Shown piece by piece: positions 1 through 12,805 of a stretch of 64,000 nt of DNA (positions within the stretch are counted from its first letter, which is position 1; the number at the start of each line of letters is the position of its first letter). This stretch comes from Echeneis naucrates. Taxonomy: Eukaryota; Chordata; Actinopteri; Carangiformes; Echeneidae. The stretch is from contig NC_042525.1 in assembly GCF_900963305.1 (NCBI RefSeq), forward strand, positions 3,249,921-3,313,920. Reading direction: 5' to 3'. The notes under the pieces were generated by a model. That model did not search any database. It was not told the DNA's origin and worked only from the letters and a program-made list of their open reading frames with translations. The translations under genes were made by a program, and so were the position numbers.

Positions 1-2578
1 CTCACTCAGAACATCGGGAGTCAGATTACAGATCTCTATCCGGGAAAACTGCCTTGTGAATTCACTGAATGACATCCTGGAAGGTAAACATTTCAACAAC
101 GCACTTCATCAATTCTGCTTAAAAACTTAAACTCTCTTTTTATCTGTACAACAATGTGTTATGTCAGAAGCATTAAAGCAACAATTTCCAGCTTTAAAGG
201 ACTGAGAAAACATAAGTCACTGCTTCAGCCAAAGGAATAGTTCAATCACCCCATTTAATATTGTTGTGTGGATTAAACAGACGTGACAATGTATAATAAG
301 TGGTCAAACGTGTGAACACTTGAGAAGGAAACAAATCCCCAGTGAAACTTAGTACACTGAACGGGCATCCTGCCACATCTTACCAGAACTCGCCGTCTTC
401 CATCTGAAGATGCAAATCCTCCCGTTCAGACGGGTCGATCTCATCCCACTCAGGCGCACTGCGATGGACAACACAAAGAGACAGGAGTGGATGTTGAGGA
501 GGGAATAGGACACCGACGGAGGCCATGGATGTTTGCGCTCCGGCGTACTCACTTGTCACTCCAGGCACCGGTCCACTCCACCTGGCCCCAGGGGTTACGT
601 ACCCGGATCAGGCGAACAATTTCGCCACGGAAATCAACCTACACAACGGCAGAGGGGTAACACACTTAGAGCCGTGGCTGTTAATCACAACGGTAATCTA
701 ACGGAGAAAGCAGATTCATGACCAGACAGACCTCCTTGAGTCCAGTGACTGAGTAAGCGTGGCCCTTCACAAGCTTCTTGAATGTTACAGCCTCCATGTC
801 GAAGGCACTAGTGATCTATATTCAATTAAGAAAATTATTTCAGTATTGTATGTATAATTTGTCTGTTGGCACAGAAATAAATTGAAGTGCTTTTAATGTA
901 ATTGGATCCTGGGGCTGAGCTTGGTGGTGTGTTCAGCACTCACATCGATAGAGCAGCCCAACAGGGAGCCCCTCTCCAGGGCTTTACCGATTATCCTGTA
1001 CAGATCCCTTGGAGGCTTACGGAGCTCGTACATCTCAGATACACCGCCCGTGAAGTCCTCAAATCCTTCAGTGGTGCTTCCTCCAGACAAAGCCTCATAA
1101 GAGCCATTCAGTCTAATAACACATAAAAAAATCAGAGTATGATTTATAGCATCTTACCAAATACCAGTACACTGAATAATTTAGAAATTGCGCAGGCTCT
1201 TTCAATACATACTTAGCATAAGCTTTTTCCATGAGTGCACTCCAGAACTCGTTCCCTTCAGCTGAATGGACAAACATGAGCTCCCCATCTTTGACAGGCA
1301 ATCTGTCATCAATCACAACATCCACCCACTCGCCGAACTGCCAGAACTGCAAAACAGAGCAACGAACAGCGGCTCCATCAGTCAAAGCTGCTTGCCTTAC
1401 TCTTGAGAAAATTGTAGCGAGGACGAGAAGGCGAGGTACCTGAAAGTGGAAGATTCCAGCATAGTCATCTTGGAAGGACTGCCCATGTGGGACAACCCGA
1501 TGAAGAAGCCTCTCATTCAGGGTAAGGGAGGCGATGGCGGCCAGGAGCCAGCAGTCACCTGCGATGGAGAAGCAGCAATTAGTAAAATATCCATCACATC
1601 ATGTCTTCATTCTGATTTTCCACGACAACTTTAATGTCCATCGCTAAACAAGGACGCACCCAGCGCTCCCTGACAGATGTCTGTTCTGGTGGCCCCTCCC
1701 ACAATGAACTGAGGATCGTCCGTCAGTTCCTGTGAAGAGATTAAAGTTTAAACGTATGGCTGAAGCAAACACATTTTAAGGCCACACATGTTCAAACAAG
1801 TTGCAACCCAAACAGGTTGCTATTCCTGTATCGATGCATCGACTTCCTGTTTTAGTGAGGGACTGTAAGAATTGTCACAGCGGGGGGGGGGGCGGTTGGA
1901 GATACTACCACACGCTGGCAGCTGCACACAGTGGTCTGAGAGGTTCCTGTTCATACTTGTCTGTTCTGTCTAAGTTTGCAAATAAGTAATATGATAGGGT
2001 CATGGATATGGCTGTTGGTGACTTGGACTTAACATAGCATCATATATAAACAAATATAAGTTGCTGTCATGTATAACAAAAGGAGTTTCATAGAATAAGT
2101 GAGCTATTTCCAGGTTTTTACATTTGATCTACATCTTCTTTTCATGTGGTAATTCGTGTAGATAAAGCACTTTTATTATCTTATGTATAACGTCACTTAG
2201 CTGGATTGGTATTAAGTCCATTTGTACAGCAGACAGATGTTATCTCAAGACACTTGAGGTTTAAAATAAAGTAAAGTCATTAAGAATCCTGTGAATTTCC
2301 AAATAACAATTTCTCTTGCTCAGGTTTCTCACCGTTGGTCTCATCCACACCACATCCCTCGTTTTGGATGAGAAGGGGGCCAGCTCCTTGAAGCCCAGGG
2401 ATGGAGGCTCAGCTGGGAAAGAGGGGTCTTCAAACAGGCAGCCCGACTCCACGCACTCCTGTTTCAGAGCCTCATAGTCCTGGTTGGCAAAGTGCACAGC
2501 CTGGTCCTTGGAGCCCATGCCTTCTGCCTTCAGCCTGTTGGCGTATATTGTTGCAGAGATCCCTCCGGCTGGATACAT
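1..2578 (-). CDS. Classical calpain large (catalytic) subunit, copy A, 3' part cut off by the window
   Basis: Calcium-activated cytosolic cysteine protease of the CAPN1/2/8 type. Nine exons are visible on the minus strand: 2333-2578, 1660-1729, 1440-1558, 1213-1346, 944-1112, 732-815, 553-638, 384-458 and 1-76 (partial), coding about 353 residues. All have GT-AG borders, and the internal exon lengths (70, 119, 134, 169, 84, 86, 75) equal those of the two calpains further right. The catalytic triad is present: GDCWLLAAI (Cys, exon 1440-1558), KGHAYSVTG (His, 732-815) and RNPWGQVEW (Asn, 553-638). The start is the ATG at 2578. It lies one base after a good acceptor (CAG at 2580-2582), which implies a non-coding first exon, and gives an 82-codon first coding exon against 79 in the paralogues. 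The rest of the C2-like domain and the penta-EF-hand lie left of the window. The N-terminus ([19 protein letters not shown]) resembles CAPN2/CAPN8; I cannot settle the paralogue. Confidence 0.93.
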
Positions 2579-2582
2579 ACTG

Positions 2583-4658
2583 GTGCAAGATAAAAATAAT
2601 GCCAGTAGTGGGTATGCACTGTGTGGTCTATAAATAACAGAAGGCTAATCAGTGGCACACTCTTTTCTGAGAGTTACAGCGCACCAATCAAGTGCTGGAG
2701 TGCGTGTGGAAAATCTATGTTCATACAAAGTGATAGAGATTGAGCTTTTTTTCCTGCTGACTTGACTGAGTCAGCTTTCATCTGATTAGTCTAATTAGAA
2801 TCCATATTAATTCTACATTCAGCTGCTATTCTAAAAGTACAAAGCTTTGGAAAACAACAAAAAGCCAAAGCTGCAGTCACTGAGGAAACTGAGGCCATGT
2901 CCTTACTATCCCATTTATTCTGTGACTTTGTGGTTCAGGACGTTGAAGTTTTGCAAACTGAGGAAATTTGAGGCTCTACAGTTAGAATCTAACATATTTT
3001 ATAACCCGATTTCAAACTTAATATGTTTAAATCTGACTACTCATATGTCAGTAAAACAATGAACAAACAAAGTCAGCATGTCTTTTATCCTTAACAGTTT
3101 GGATTTTCATGAAGGAAGTTAAAAAAAAAAAAAGTTATATTTGAGCGGTTAACTAGGTGAATAGAGTCCATCCAGTTAACAAGATGTGAGGATCTCGGTT
3201 CTGGCCTCAGTATTTCCAAAGTCCTGACCAGAATCCAGCAAAAGGCAAATCCTTCTTCACAATATGAATAATGAGTGGACAGTAACGGTGAGAGGGGAGT
3301 AGTTACATAAAAAAAATCAAAATAAACGCAGGGATATGGAAAGTGAAGTAAGAAAACCAGAACACAGAAAAGGCCCGAGGAGAAATAGTGAAGAAAAGTG
3401 ATAACGGAGAAAGATGAGACGAGAAACAGCACAGTGCCTTAAACACAGCAAACCCAGGAACAACAAAGCATGTTAGGAATATGATACCTTGGCTGTACAG
3501 GTGGGCTGAGGATGCCGAGTGAGACAAAAAAAGAGAAAGAGAGAAATGTCATTCATTGATGTTTTGGCAGTGGTGGAGCAGAATGTGTTTCTCAGATGGA
3601 TCCCTGGTGATGAAGCTCGCACAGCTGTGCCAGAAAAAGCAGGCACTAATGGACATTGTGTATACAACTGGGTGTGTGTGTGTGTGTGTGTTTGGGGGTC
3701 TGCGCTTCCCTGAAAGCATTTTTCTTTTCTATGGAGGGAGGAAAGTTCACAGTCGTCAGTCTACTCTCCAGCAAAGACATAAGACATAAGAGCTCTGTGA
3801 GGAAAATCAGGATTTATAAAGAAGCAAATGCACCCAGAAACAAAGCGTGAAACTTCATGTTATTGCTTCGTTGTCTGAATCAGTGCTGCAATAGAAGAAA
3901 AAAAAAAACAAAACATTTTGTGCAGCTTTGCTCCACATGATAGGAATTTTAATGAGCAGTCCAAATTATCGGGGGGGGGACCTGGATGGAGCTGAAGAGG
4001 TGCAGTGGGGGAAGAGAAAAAGGGGATGGGGGGGGGGGGCAGAACATGTTGCTGTGCAAAACAGGCCAAGCTTCTCACCGAAACGATTCTGCTGGCAAGG
4101 ACATTGTCAACACGACCCACCCCCCTACAGCGCTCCTCTGAGGCCCCCAGTCACCGTCCTCTGATGATGATGTCATCTGCAGGCCTTTTACTTTAACCTT
4201 AATCCAAACAGTAGCTGCACTGGACCAACCAACTGCCCTCTTCAGGGGTAAATAATATTTCTGCCCTTAATCTAATGGACATGAATGAAGGGGCCTGCTC
4301 CAGTATGTCAGGTATGCAGTCCATGCTCAGGCTGTTTGCAGCACCTGTTCAGTAGAAACCAGGCCTCTCTCTCTCTCTCTGGGATCTTTTAAGATTTCAC
4401 AAAAATCAAAGATCGCCAAGAACTCGGCATAAAAAGAAAAAACCTCCCAGTCTGAAAACAGCAGCTGTATCCGCGCAGACTTTTATAATGAGAAGAGTAA
4501 ATATAATTATTCTTATAATTATGAGTCCAGTGTCGTGCACCGCCCCGGAGGCCCGGGCTGTGCAGTAAAACCACGCGGCGCCGTGAACCTGCAGGATCCG
4601 GTCTGGTCTGCAGATCCACCGGATCCCGATCACCGAACAGCGGGACTCACCAGATCTT
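2583..4658 (-). other. Probable 5'-leader intron of calpain A
   Basis: This stretch lies between a candidate leader-exon donor (GTAAG, minus strand, at 4656-4660) and the acceptor at 2580-2582. I see no protein-coding exon in it. It holds short homopolymers, a (GT)n tract near 3671-3690, and G-rich runs near 3971-3979 and 4029-4040. The intron assignment is inferred from splice signals only. Confidence 0.5.
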
Positions 4659-4660
4659 AC

Positions 4661-4870
4661 CGGGCGGCTGTGGGCTCCTTCAGGGCCGATCCGGGGCTGA
4701 TGGCCGTGGAAATCTGTGGAGGGGGGGGGGTTTGGTTTTTGGTAGCCCGGAGCGCTGGTCCAGCCCTCTTTCGCGTGCACGCCAGGGCGTACCCGCCAAC
4801 ACACACACACACACACACACTGCAGGGGGCGGGGCCTCCTTCACACTCACTTCCGGGCAGAGATTGAGGA
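4661..4870 (-). promoter_or_regulatory. Probable calpain A promoter and non-coding first exon
   Basis: The region is rich in G+C and CpG compared with its flanks. It contains a GC box (GGGGCGGGGC) near 4826-4835, an ETS-like CTTCCGGG near 4850-4857, and a splice donor on the minus strand at 4659-4660. It sits about 2.1 kb upstream of the calpain A start codon, as expected if a non-coding exon 1 is spliced to the coding exon at 2579. No TATA box is evident. Confidence 0.5.
4799..4820. repeat. (AC)n microsatellite
   Basis: About eleven uninterrupted AC units lie inside the presumed calpain A promoter region. Confidence 0.9.
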
Positions 4871-7050
4871 TAAAGTAAAATAAAATGCTTTGATTTATTA
4901 TTATTATTTTTTTTTTTTATTTAAATTAAACAAAAATATGTCATCATGCCATGAGACATTTTTTTCTTATCTATTCAGCTCAATAAATAAACAATAACAG
5001 TAAACACAAACAATATTGGCAATATGTAAATGAACAAGCTATTTTCATGAAAAATATACTATTTTAATGCTACGTCATGCTTTGTTTTAGTTTTTGTATT
5101 CAGTGCGTGGTTTCTGTATGTACAGAAAATCCATTTAAATCCAACATTATGGCAGAATCCTTCCTATTCAAGTGTATTTCATGTAACAATACATGATAAA
5201 GGAGTGGCATTTTTCCTTACTTGCATTTTATTTATCAAGTGTTGGATCTGGATGAATAAACCACCAAAAGAAATGTCCTGTGTTTGAGTGAAACAGCATT
5301 ATCGGGTAATGATTACCCATTATAGTAAAATAAATCATGCATTGTTATATGCTGTCTTCAATAAAACATTGCAGTAACTATAAAGTCAGATCAAAGTAAA
5401 AGTTAATCTTTGTTCATATTTAATTACTAGCTCCCATTCCTCTATGTTAATAACCCTGATAACCACTGACAACTAAAACAGCTGAGAGATAATGTGCTGT
5501 AAATGACGGCAAAGGTTAAAGGTCATCGGCCACCATAATTATCAAACCAAAAAGTGATACTCGATTGTTAAGTCTGAAATCAAACTGCACCCACAGTACT
5601 GATTGAATATCAGACAATTCAATCAAAACTGCTACAAGCAACAACCAAATACTGACGTTAAATCAATGATACATTAGCTTTTACTTAACACACATGGTGT
5701 CTGTTAACTGTTTGGTAAAAGCAATGTTGCATGTATAATTAATAATTTGTAATATAAAATAATAATGTATTCTATCAATACAGGGATTTTATTCAAGCCG
5801 CAGTGAAGCAGTTACACAGAAATCATGATAACTCTGTATATGCCATTACAATTATAAGTCTTTTTGAGCAATAACTAAGAAAAACAACAAAAAGAAGGAG
5901 TTCTATAATGAATCTACATTTTAAAACCAAACTGCTCAACTTTCTTTCTAAAATCATGTCAGTTTTTTTTTTTTTTTCAGTTAGCAGCAGAGGTCATGCT
6001 CACCAGCATATAAAAACCAGATGAGGACACTTCTGTGTCACAGCATTCTCACGGCGGCTCGTGACCCACCCATCTACCAGCTTCACACAGCGAGTTTTGC
6101 AGATGCTGTGCGTGACCTCTGGACTGTCATCCAACATGATATCCCAGGTGTCTGCTGGGTGTGGAGGGTCAACACTGAAAAATACAATTCAGAGCAAAGA
6201 GAGGTTTGTGTCAGCAGAGCATTCGTAAGGACGACTGTTCACTTCTAGCTCCAGTGTGTCCAGTAGCTGCGTACTGGATCAGAAAGTCGCCACCATCAAC
6301 TCCCCAATATATCAGGATATTGTGACTTTTTTTTTTTTGTTGTTGTTCATTGTGTCCGTCTCCTTTCTGAGGTAACTTAAACAAAGTTGATATGCTTCTT
6401 TGTGGTTCCTCTGATATCTAAACATGGCTTATCCCAATTTAAAACAAACATTGTCGTCTCGGCCTTGTTATACTGATGTAACTGACTGAATTGTTTTACT
6501 AAGGACTACCTTTCCTTTATTCAGCCTCGAGGATGTAAGAAAAGAATCAGGATGTTCACGATGACACTTCAGAGCCTAGTGTGTTCATTCAGACATCCTC
6601 CAGGCTTAGGCCACTCTTAGTCCTGCACAATTGAACAGCAGCTTCTTTGGAAGCATTCAAATCTTCATTCACTGAACTCAGAGATTTGCGTAATGAATTT
6701 AATTGCTTCCAAAAACACCTCATATTTATAGATTTCGCAATTACCGTAACACCCACATCTATAAAAAATACAAACCTTGCAAATGGTTTTTGCCTGGTTC
6801 CTTTTCATGGTGCGTGACAATAAACACAATTCAAAGCCCACCACAAGTACACACACCCAAAATAGAAATGGTGCAATGAGAATAATGCTTCAATTTGCCT
6901 TTAGGTGTGTCCCTGTTTGTATTTCTGTGGCCAATGACATCTTGTCACAGATTTGCTTAGGGTTAGTGCTGTCTGCTCTGTTGGCCTCACCTGTCCATCA
7001 GAGGCCCCTCCCTTCTTTTTGTGTGATTCCTCCCTATCTTCTCTTCACCT
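4871..7050. other. Intergenic spacer between divergent calpains A and B
   Basis: AT-rich sequence with poly-T and poly-A runs. I find no convincing exon, RNA gene or named repeat. Calpains A and B are transcribed away from each other across this stretch. Confidence 0.6.
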
Positions 7051-7058
7051 GTGGCAGC

Positions 7059-7065
7059 TATAAAG
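7059..7065 (+). promoter_or_regulatory. Candidate TATA box of calpain B
   Basis: TATAAAG lies 122 bases upstream of the ATG at 7187. That would leave a leader of roughly 90-100 bases if transcription starts about 30 bases downstream. The other two calpains show no such box. Confidence 0.45.
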
Positions 7066-7186
7066 CAAGAGGAAACAAAAGCACGTCTGGATTGTGTCCA
7101 GCTGGTGGAGGATCAGCTCACAAATCAGCCAACGCAGCTCGCAAAGAGGGAACAAGGTCTGTGTAAAGCACCGGCGAAAGGTGAGG

Positions 7187-10100
7187 ATGACTTCCACGGC
7201 AGAACGACTGGCCCGTCAGCAGGAGAGGGAGAAAGGCGTCGGCACCAACCAGCACGCAGTGAAGTTCTCCCATCAGGATTATGAAACTCTGCGGCAGCAG
7301 TGTCTGGAGAGTGGACGTCTGTTTGAGGACAACTGTTTTCCAGCTGAGATGAAGTCACTGGGCTACAATGAGCTGGGGCCGTACTCATCGAAGACCAGGG
7401 GAGTGGTGTGGAAGAGGCCGACGGTAGGAAAAACTAAACGAGCCAGTGAAAACAAAAAAGGAAAACAGTCTGTACAGGAATATGATTGTGCCAATTTGTG
7501 TTGTCTCAGTGTCAGTGCTCACACACAAATCCAGAACAAACAGTTAATAAGGTTCCTAATTTCTGCTTCTGGATCATATTGATATTTAAAGTTTTGAAAA
7601 AGTAATTATCATCATTAAATGATACTTCCTCCCTGAAAGTCAGTCGTGTGATGTAGGTAAATTTACTTCCTACAGTTTAACCTGATTCTTGTCTATGACT
7701 AACCTGTTTCCATTCCCGCACATTTTCAACCTTCCTGTGTTTTTTATAGGAGCTGTGTTCCAACCCGAAGTTCATCGATGATGGAGCCACGAGGACGGAT
7801 ATTTGCCAAGGAGTTCTGGGTAAGCAGACAGAACCACAAATATCCGTAGAACAAACCCTCCACCCATTTGCACTTAGAGATTGCAAAAGGAAGAGCCGTG
7901 TTGCCACATTCTGCTGACAGCGCTGTGATACTCAACGAGTATCTGCCCACGCTGTGCAGGTGACTGCTGGCTTCTGGCTGCTATCGCCTCCCTGACTCTA
8001 GACCACCAGATCCTGGCTCGCGTGATTCCTCCCGGACAGGGCTTCACTGAAGGTTATGCCGGGATATTTCACTTCCAGGTCAGACCAAGACTCCGACCTT
8101 TGACCCCGACGTTCCACTGATTGTTTTTCTTTCTTTCTCCACTGACGGGTCTGTCTTCCTCTCAGTTCTGGCAGTTCGGTCAGTGGATGGATGTGGTTGT
8201 TGACGACCGTCTGCCCACCAGAGATGGAGAGCTGCTGTTCGTCCATTCAGCTGAGGGCTCAGAGTTTTGGAGCGCGCTGCTGGAGAAGGCCTACGCCAAG
8301 TACCGATTATTCCTGTGACATCTTTAGCTTAATTTAATGTGACTACAGATGTATTCACCTCCACTTCGTGTCTGACAGGATTAACGGCTGCTATGAGGCT
8401 CTGACAGGTGGAAACACTATTGAGGGTTTCGAGGATTTCACCGGAGGAATTGCAGAAATATACGTCTTAGCCAAAGCGCCAGCCAATCTCTTCAACATCA
8501 TACAGAGGGCGCTGAAGCTGGGCTCCCTGCTGGGCTGTTCCATTGATGTATTGTCTCATTTTCCTATTGATTTGCATGCTGATCCTTGTGCCAACAATAA
8601 TAATCACCAACTGAAAATGTTTGCTGAATGGTTTCAGATAACCAGTTCCTATGAGACAGAGGCAGTTACAGCTCTCAAACTGGTTAAAGGACATGCGTAC
8701 TCGGTCACCGGTGCAGAAGAGGTACAGTTTACATTTCTCTGTCTCTGATTATGCATGAAACTACGAAGAAAGCCACTTTGCCAACAGCTGAGTTCTCCTT
8801 CAGGTTCATTACTTAGGCAGCCCGGTTCAGCTGGTCCGCATCAGGAACCCGTGGGGTCAGGTGGAGTGGACAGGGCCTTGGAGTGATGGGTAAATCCACA
8901 GAATCATCTAATCACCATTGGTCAACCTCAAGATTTTCCTAAAAGCATGATTGTTTGTCAAAATCAGATCCAGCGAATGGAAACACATCAGCGAAGAAGA
9001 GAAACTAAAAATGAACCACGTGGCTGAAGATGGCGAGTTCTGGTAAACATCGATTATCTGATCTCTCATATCACCTCAGAAACTTTCAGCTCCGTGTGAC
9101 AGGACGCTGTTTCCTTCGTCTTCTTCTCAGGATGTCCTACTCAGACTTCACCCGGCACTTCTCCAGACTGGAGATCTGTAACATGACCCCAGACTCACTG
9201 AAGAGCGACAGCATGAGCCACTGGAACCAGTACCAGTTTGAAGGGATGTGGCGAGTCGGCTCCACGGCCGGTGGCTGCCGCAACAACGCAGGTAAGAGAA
9301 GGAATCATACGTCGCGTGTCTGAGAGGGACGTGCTTGTTGCTCTGCTTCACAGAAATGGTATAATTATGTTTTTCAATCTGTTCCAGCCACTTTCACATC
9401 CAACCCACAATTCATGGTGCGCCTGGATGATGTGGATGACGATCCTCTGGATGGGGATGACGGATGCACATTTCTGGTGGGGCTGATGCAAAAGAATGGG
9501 CGACGGCAGAAGAGGCTGGACCGCGAGCTTGAGACCATTGGCTTTGCCATTTATGAGGTCGGACAGTAATTTGATATTTCATGAGATCAGTCCTGGTAAC
9601 AAATTCCTGATATTCTATAACACTGTCTGTTTCCTTCGTCTTCTTTTTTTTTTTTTTTTTTTTACAGGTCCCAGAGCAGGTCAGTCAAGATTTGAAACGT
9701 AAAAACAGATAACACACGAGGACTTCTGACACTCCAGTGATAACGATAAGTCTTTCTCTGCAAATCTTTAGTACAAAGGCCGCAGCAATGTCCACCTCGG
9801 CCCTGAAGTCCTGCTGCGACAGAGAGCCGTGGCCATGAGCAGCTCCTTCATCAACACGCGTGAAGTGTGTGACCGATTCAAGCTTCCTCCGGGCGAATAC
9901 GCCATCATTCCCTCAACCTTCCACCCTCACAAGAACGCCAGCTTCGTCCTCAGGGTTTTCTCTGAGAAACAGGCCGCAACCAGGTATCTCCTGTTACAGC
10001 AGGAACCTCTGCAGCCATCTAGTGGGCAAAGATCAGTGGTTCCTTCTTCAACACATGAATCTGTTATTTTCCTGCACATCAACAGAGTGCTCAAGCTGTG

Positions 10101-10957
10101 TATCTCTATTTTTTTAGTCCACTGGAGGAAGACATTGGTGCTGAGATAGAGGAGGAGGTAAGAAAATCTACTTTAAATGTCACATTGTTTATAGGAATGT
10201 TGTATTTATCTATTATAAAGGAGGTCATGTTGGGCCATTTTATGAAAATATCAGTCCACAGAAAAATGCACACAACCTGCATTCAAAAACTGAGAATCGG
10301 AACAAATCCATCCGTCCAATCTTTCAGGATTTGGTTTCTCTGAGTATTTGCCTGAAGTTAGCTAAATTTTTATTTAATCTATCAGGATTCAGAGTCTCTC
10401 TTCTGATAGACTCACCAACCAGAGATTTAAAGTAACAGTAAATCATAAATATCTTTTGGATATCAAGATAATAAACGCTCTGTGTTGAATTTAAGCTGCA
10501 GAAATATGATGATTTGAGTAGAAAACATGCATACGTCTTTCCTTCACAGGAGATATCTGAGAGTGACGTGGATCCTCATTTCAAGCATCTCTTCAAGCAG
10601 ATCGCTGGCAATGTAGGTGAAAGAAAAAGCACACACGTGGCTCTGAACCTGCAGTACAAAGTAAAACCTGTGCTCTGGTCTCAAACAGGACATGGAGGTA
10701 TCTGCCTTCGAGCTGGTGCGAATTCTGAACAACGTCGTCTCTCACCGTGAGTGCAGCACTTTGAGAAGCCTGGTGGATGAAAGTGTAAGCTTAAGGTTGG
10801 TCACTTTCTTGCAGGGTCTGATATCAAGACAAATGGATTCAGCCTCGAGACCGGCCGGCTGATCGTCAGCCTGCTGGATGTATCCTCTGGAAAATTAAAT
10901 TAAAGATTTATTTATTTAATTTTTTTTAATGAGAAATTGCACTTCAAATCTGCAAAC

Positions 10958-11000
<43 letters not shown>

Positions 11001-12178
11001 ACTGATCCAGCTGTGTGCTAATCAGTCAGAGTATTTAATGAACCTTAACGTTGGCCAGAAAGATGAAAGCAACATGTTGGGACTGATGGAATTCCACCTG
11101 CTTTGGAGTAAAATCCAGAGATACCTGGTAGGTTATGAGTAATGTGGTTTGAGGTTTGAAACAAATGAGTATCTCCTGCTGGAACATCAGCCTGCATCTG
11201 TTCACACAACTTCATTTTGCTCGGGTCATGCAGGAGATTTTCAAGAATCACGACACAGACAACTCGGGCACAATGAGCTCCCACGAGATGAGGGGCGCCA
11301 CCACCGAGGCAGGTAGCGAACGTGGTTGCATGGCCAATCTCATGCTGCAAAATCCGCCTGATATTCTTCTGCAAAAACCGGAACTCCCTGCTGCAAAGTC
11401 CTGCGACGGTTGTGCCGTTTCAGATTGTGCCACAGTAACTTCACACATAACAAGCTGTAAAAGTTGCAATCAGAATGTCGGACAGATAACTCATGCCGAT
11501 CACTGAGCGGGAACAAATAGCAGTGTGTTGGAGCAGCTTATGGCTTGTTTGCATGTGTAACATGTCAAGCCAGTTATGGCAAACCTGGATGAGCCAGCCA
11601 GTCGTGCTCATAAATATCCTTCATGTACACTTTACCAGACAAACAAAACAAGCCAGGGCGAGGCTGTGAACGAAAACAGACCCGCTGTCTGACACCCTTA
11701 AAACCTCCACTCCCTCGGGATCAGAAAAATGATCTGCGTTCGTGAAAGCGATGCTGCAAACAAAACAGTAAATTCTAATAAAAGATTGTGATTATTGTGT
11801 TTTATTTTTTGTTGCTGAGGTTTCCACGTCAACAGCCCCGTCCTGCAGGCCATAGTCAGTCGTTATGCCGATGTCCACTTCGCCATAGACTTTGACAGCT
11901 TCGTTGGCTGCCTCATTAAGCTGGAAATGCTCTTCAGTAAGTGTCAGGAAAAACAACACAACACAATGCATCTCTTATTAATTGCTATGTGAAACCAGTA
12001 TTTGCTTTCTACACCTCAAACAGAAATGTTCAAGGCTCTGGACAGAGCTGAGTCCGGGAAGATTGAGCTGGACGTGCAACAGGTGAGTAAAAAAACAAAG
12101 GAAGCTGCTGGTTTGTTTGAACACCTGATATGAAAAGTCTTTTTCCTTTTACAGTGGCTGTGCCTGGCGATCAACTAG
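7187..12178 (+). CDS. Classical calpain large (catalytic) subunit, copy B, complete (700 aa)
   Basis: Calcium-dependent cysteine protease with the domain order PC1-PC2-C2-like-penta-EF-hand. Twenty-one coding exons: 7187-7423, 7750-7819, 7960-8078, 8166-8299, 8379-8547, 8638-8721, 8804-8889, 8968-9042, 9131-9291, 9388-9557, 9668-9679 (a 12-base microexon, VPEQ), 9772-9983, 10118-10157, 10550-10612, 10689-10746, 10815-10879, 11059-11127, 11234-11312, 11820-11936, 12024-12082, 12155-12178. They sum to 2103 bases. Catalytic Cys (GDCWLLAAI), His (KGHAYSVTG) and Asn (RNPWGQVEW) are intact. EF-hand loops [12 protein letters not shown] and [12 protein letters not shown] keep the metal-binding positions, although the first has Asn where Gly is usual. 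Family knowledge: such subunits pair with the small subunit CAPNS through the last EF-hand. The start [12 protein letters not shown] matches the CAPN1/2/8 N-terminal length. I cannot assign the paralogue. Confidence 0.96.
10959..11000. repeat. Uninterrupted 42-base poly-C tract in a calpain B intron
   Basis: A pure run of C lies in the intron before exon 11059-11127, ending 58 bases from that exon. The complementary strand is a 42-base G run, which could form quadruplex structure. Length is uncertain because such runs are error-prone in sequencing. Confidence 0.9.
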
Positions 12179-12246
12179 CTCCAGAGACACCAACACCAGC
12201 GAGGACCAAATTATAATCAGTCCACTGTAACTCATATCATTCTGGC

Positions 12247-12252
12247 AATAAA
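12247..12252 (+). terminator. Candidate poly(A) signal of calpain B
   Basis: AATAAA lies 69 bases after the calpain B stop codon, with a second overlapping copy just downstream. This gives a short 3'UTR. Confidence 0.7.
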
Positions 12253-12780
12253 ATAAATGCATCTTACATTCGCTCTTTATATTCCAAATGCTTAAAATGG
12301 AACAAAAGGCTTAACATTTATTTGGGCATCTATTCTTCTTCTTCTTTTTTTTTTAATTTATTCCTTTTTCTTTTGCATTGGTGTTTATGCTCTTTTAGTT
12401 TTTGCAAAGCTTCTGTCAAACGGTGGAAAATAAAGAAACCAAAAAATTGTGACCCTGAATTGTTCTTACTTCTGAAGTTTTGCACATTTTAATGGTTTGA
12501 AATGGCAGAAATATGAAATATTCACATCGTCCACGTCTCACTTTATGATTGTTGGTAAGTAAGAAGCAGGAGTATTGTTGAGATTTTACCATAATATAGT
12601 TATATTTGGAGCTACAGAGACTGTTGGCAGGATGTGGGCTCAATTATAGTCCATTAAAGGACTGGATGAAACGAAGCGAGCAATCTGGTCTGACGAGGGT
12701 GTGGAGACGGGTTATCTGTATAGATGACAGAGATCCTGTCAAACCACACTGACACACCAACAAGAGGCAGCTGCAGGTAA
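12253..12780. other. Short spacer between calpains B and C
   Basis: About 0.55 kb of AT-rich DNA in which I see no exon. It must hold the calpain C promoter and leader. No TATA box or clear motif was recognised. Confidence 0.6.
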
Positions 12781-12805
12781 CACGGACATCTTACAGCTCT
12801 CTAAA

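Noticed and set aside
4406-4816. 136-codon minus-strand open frame near the calpain A promoter
   Set aside because: GC-rich promoter DNA with an (AC)n tract; no family resemblance and no splice link to coding exons.
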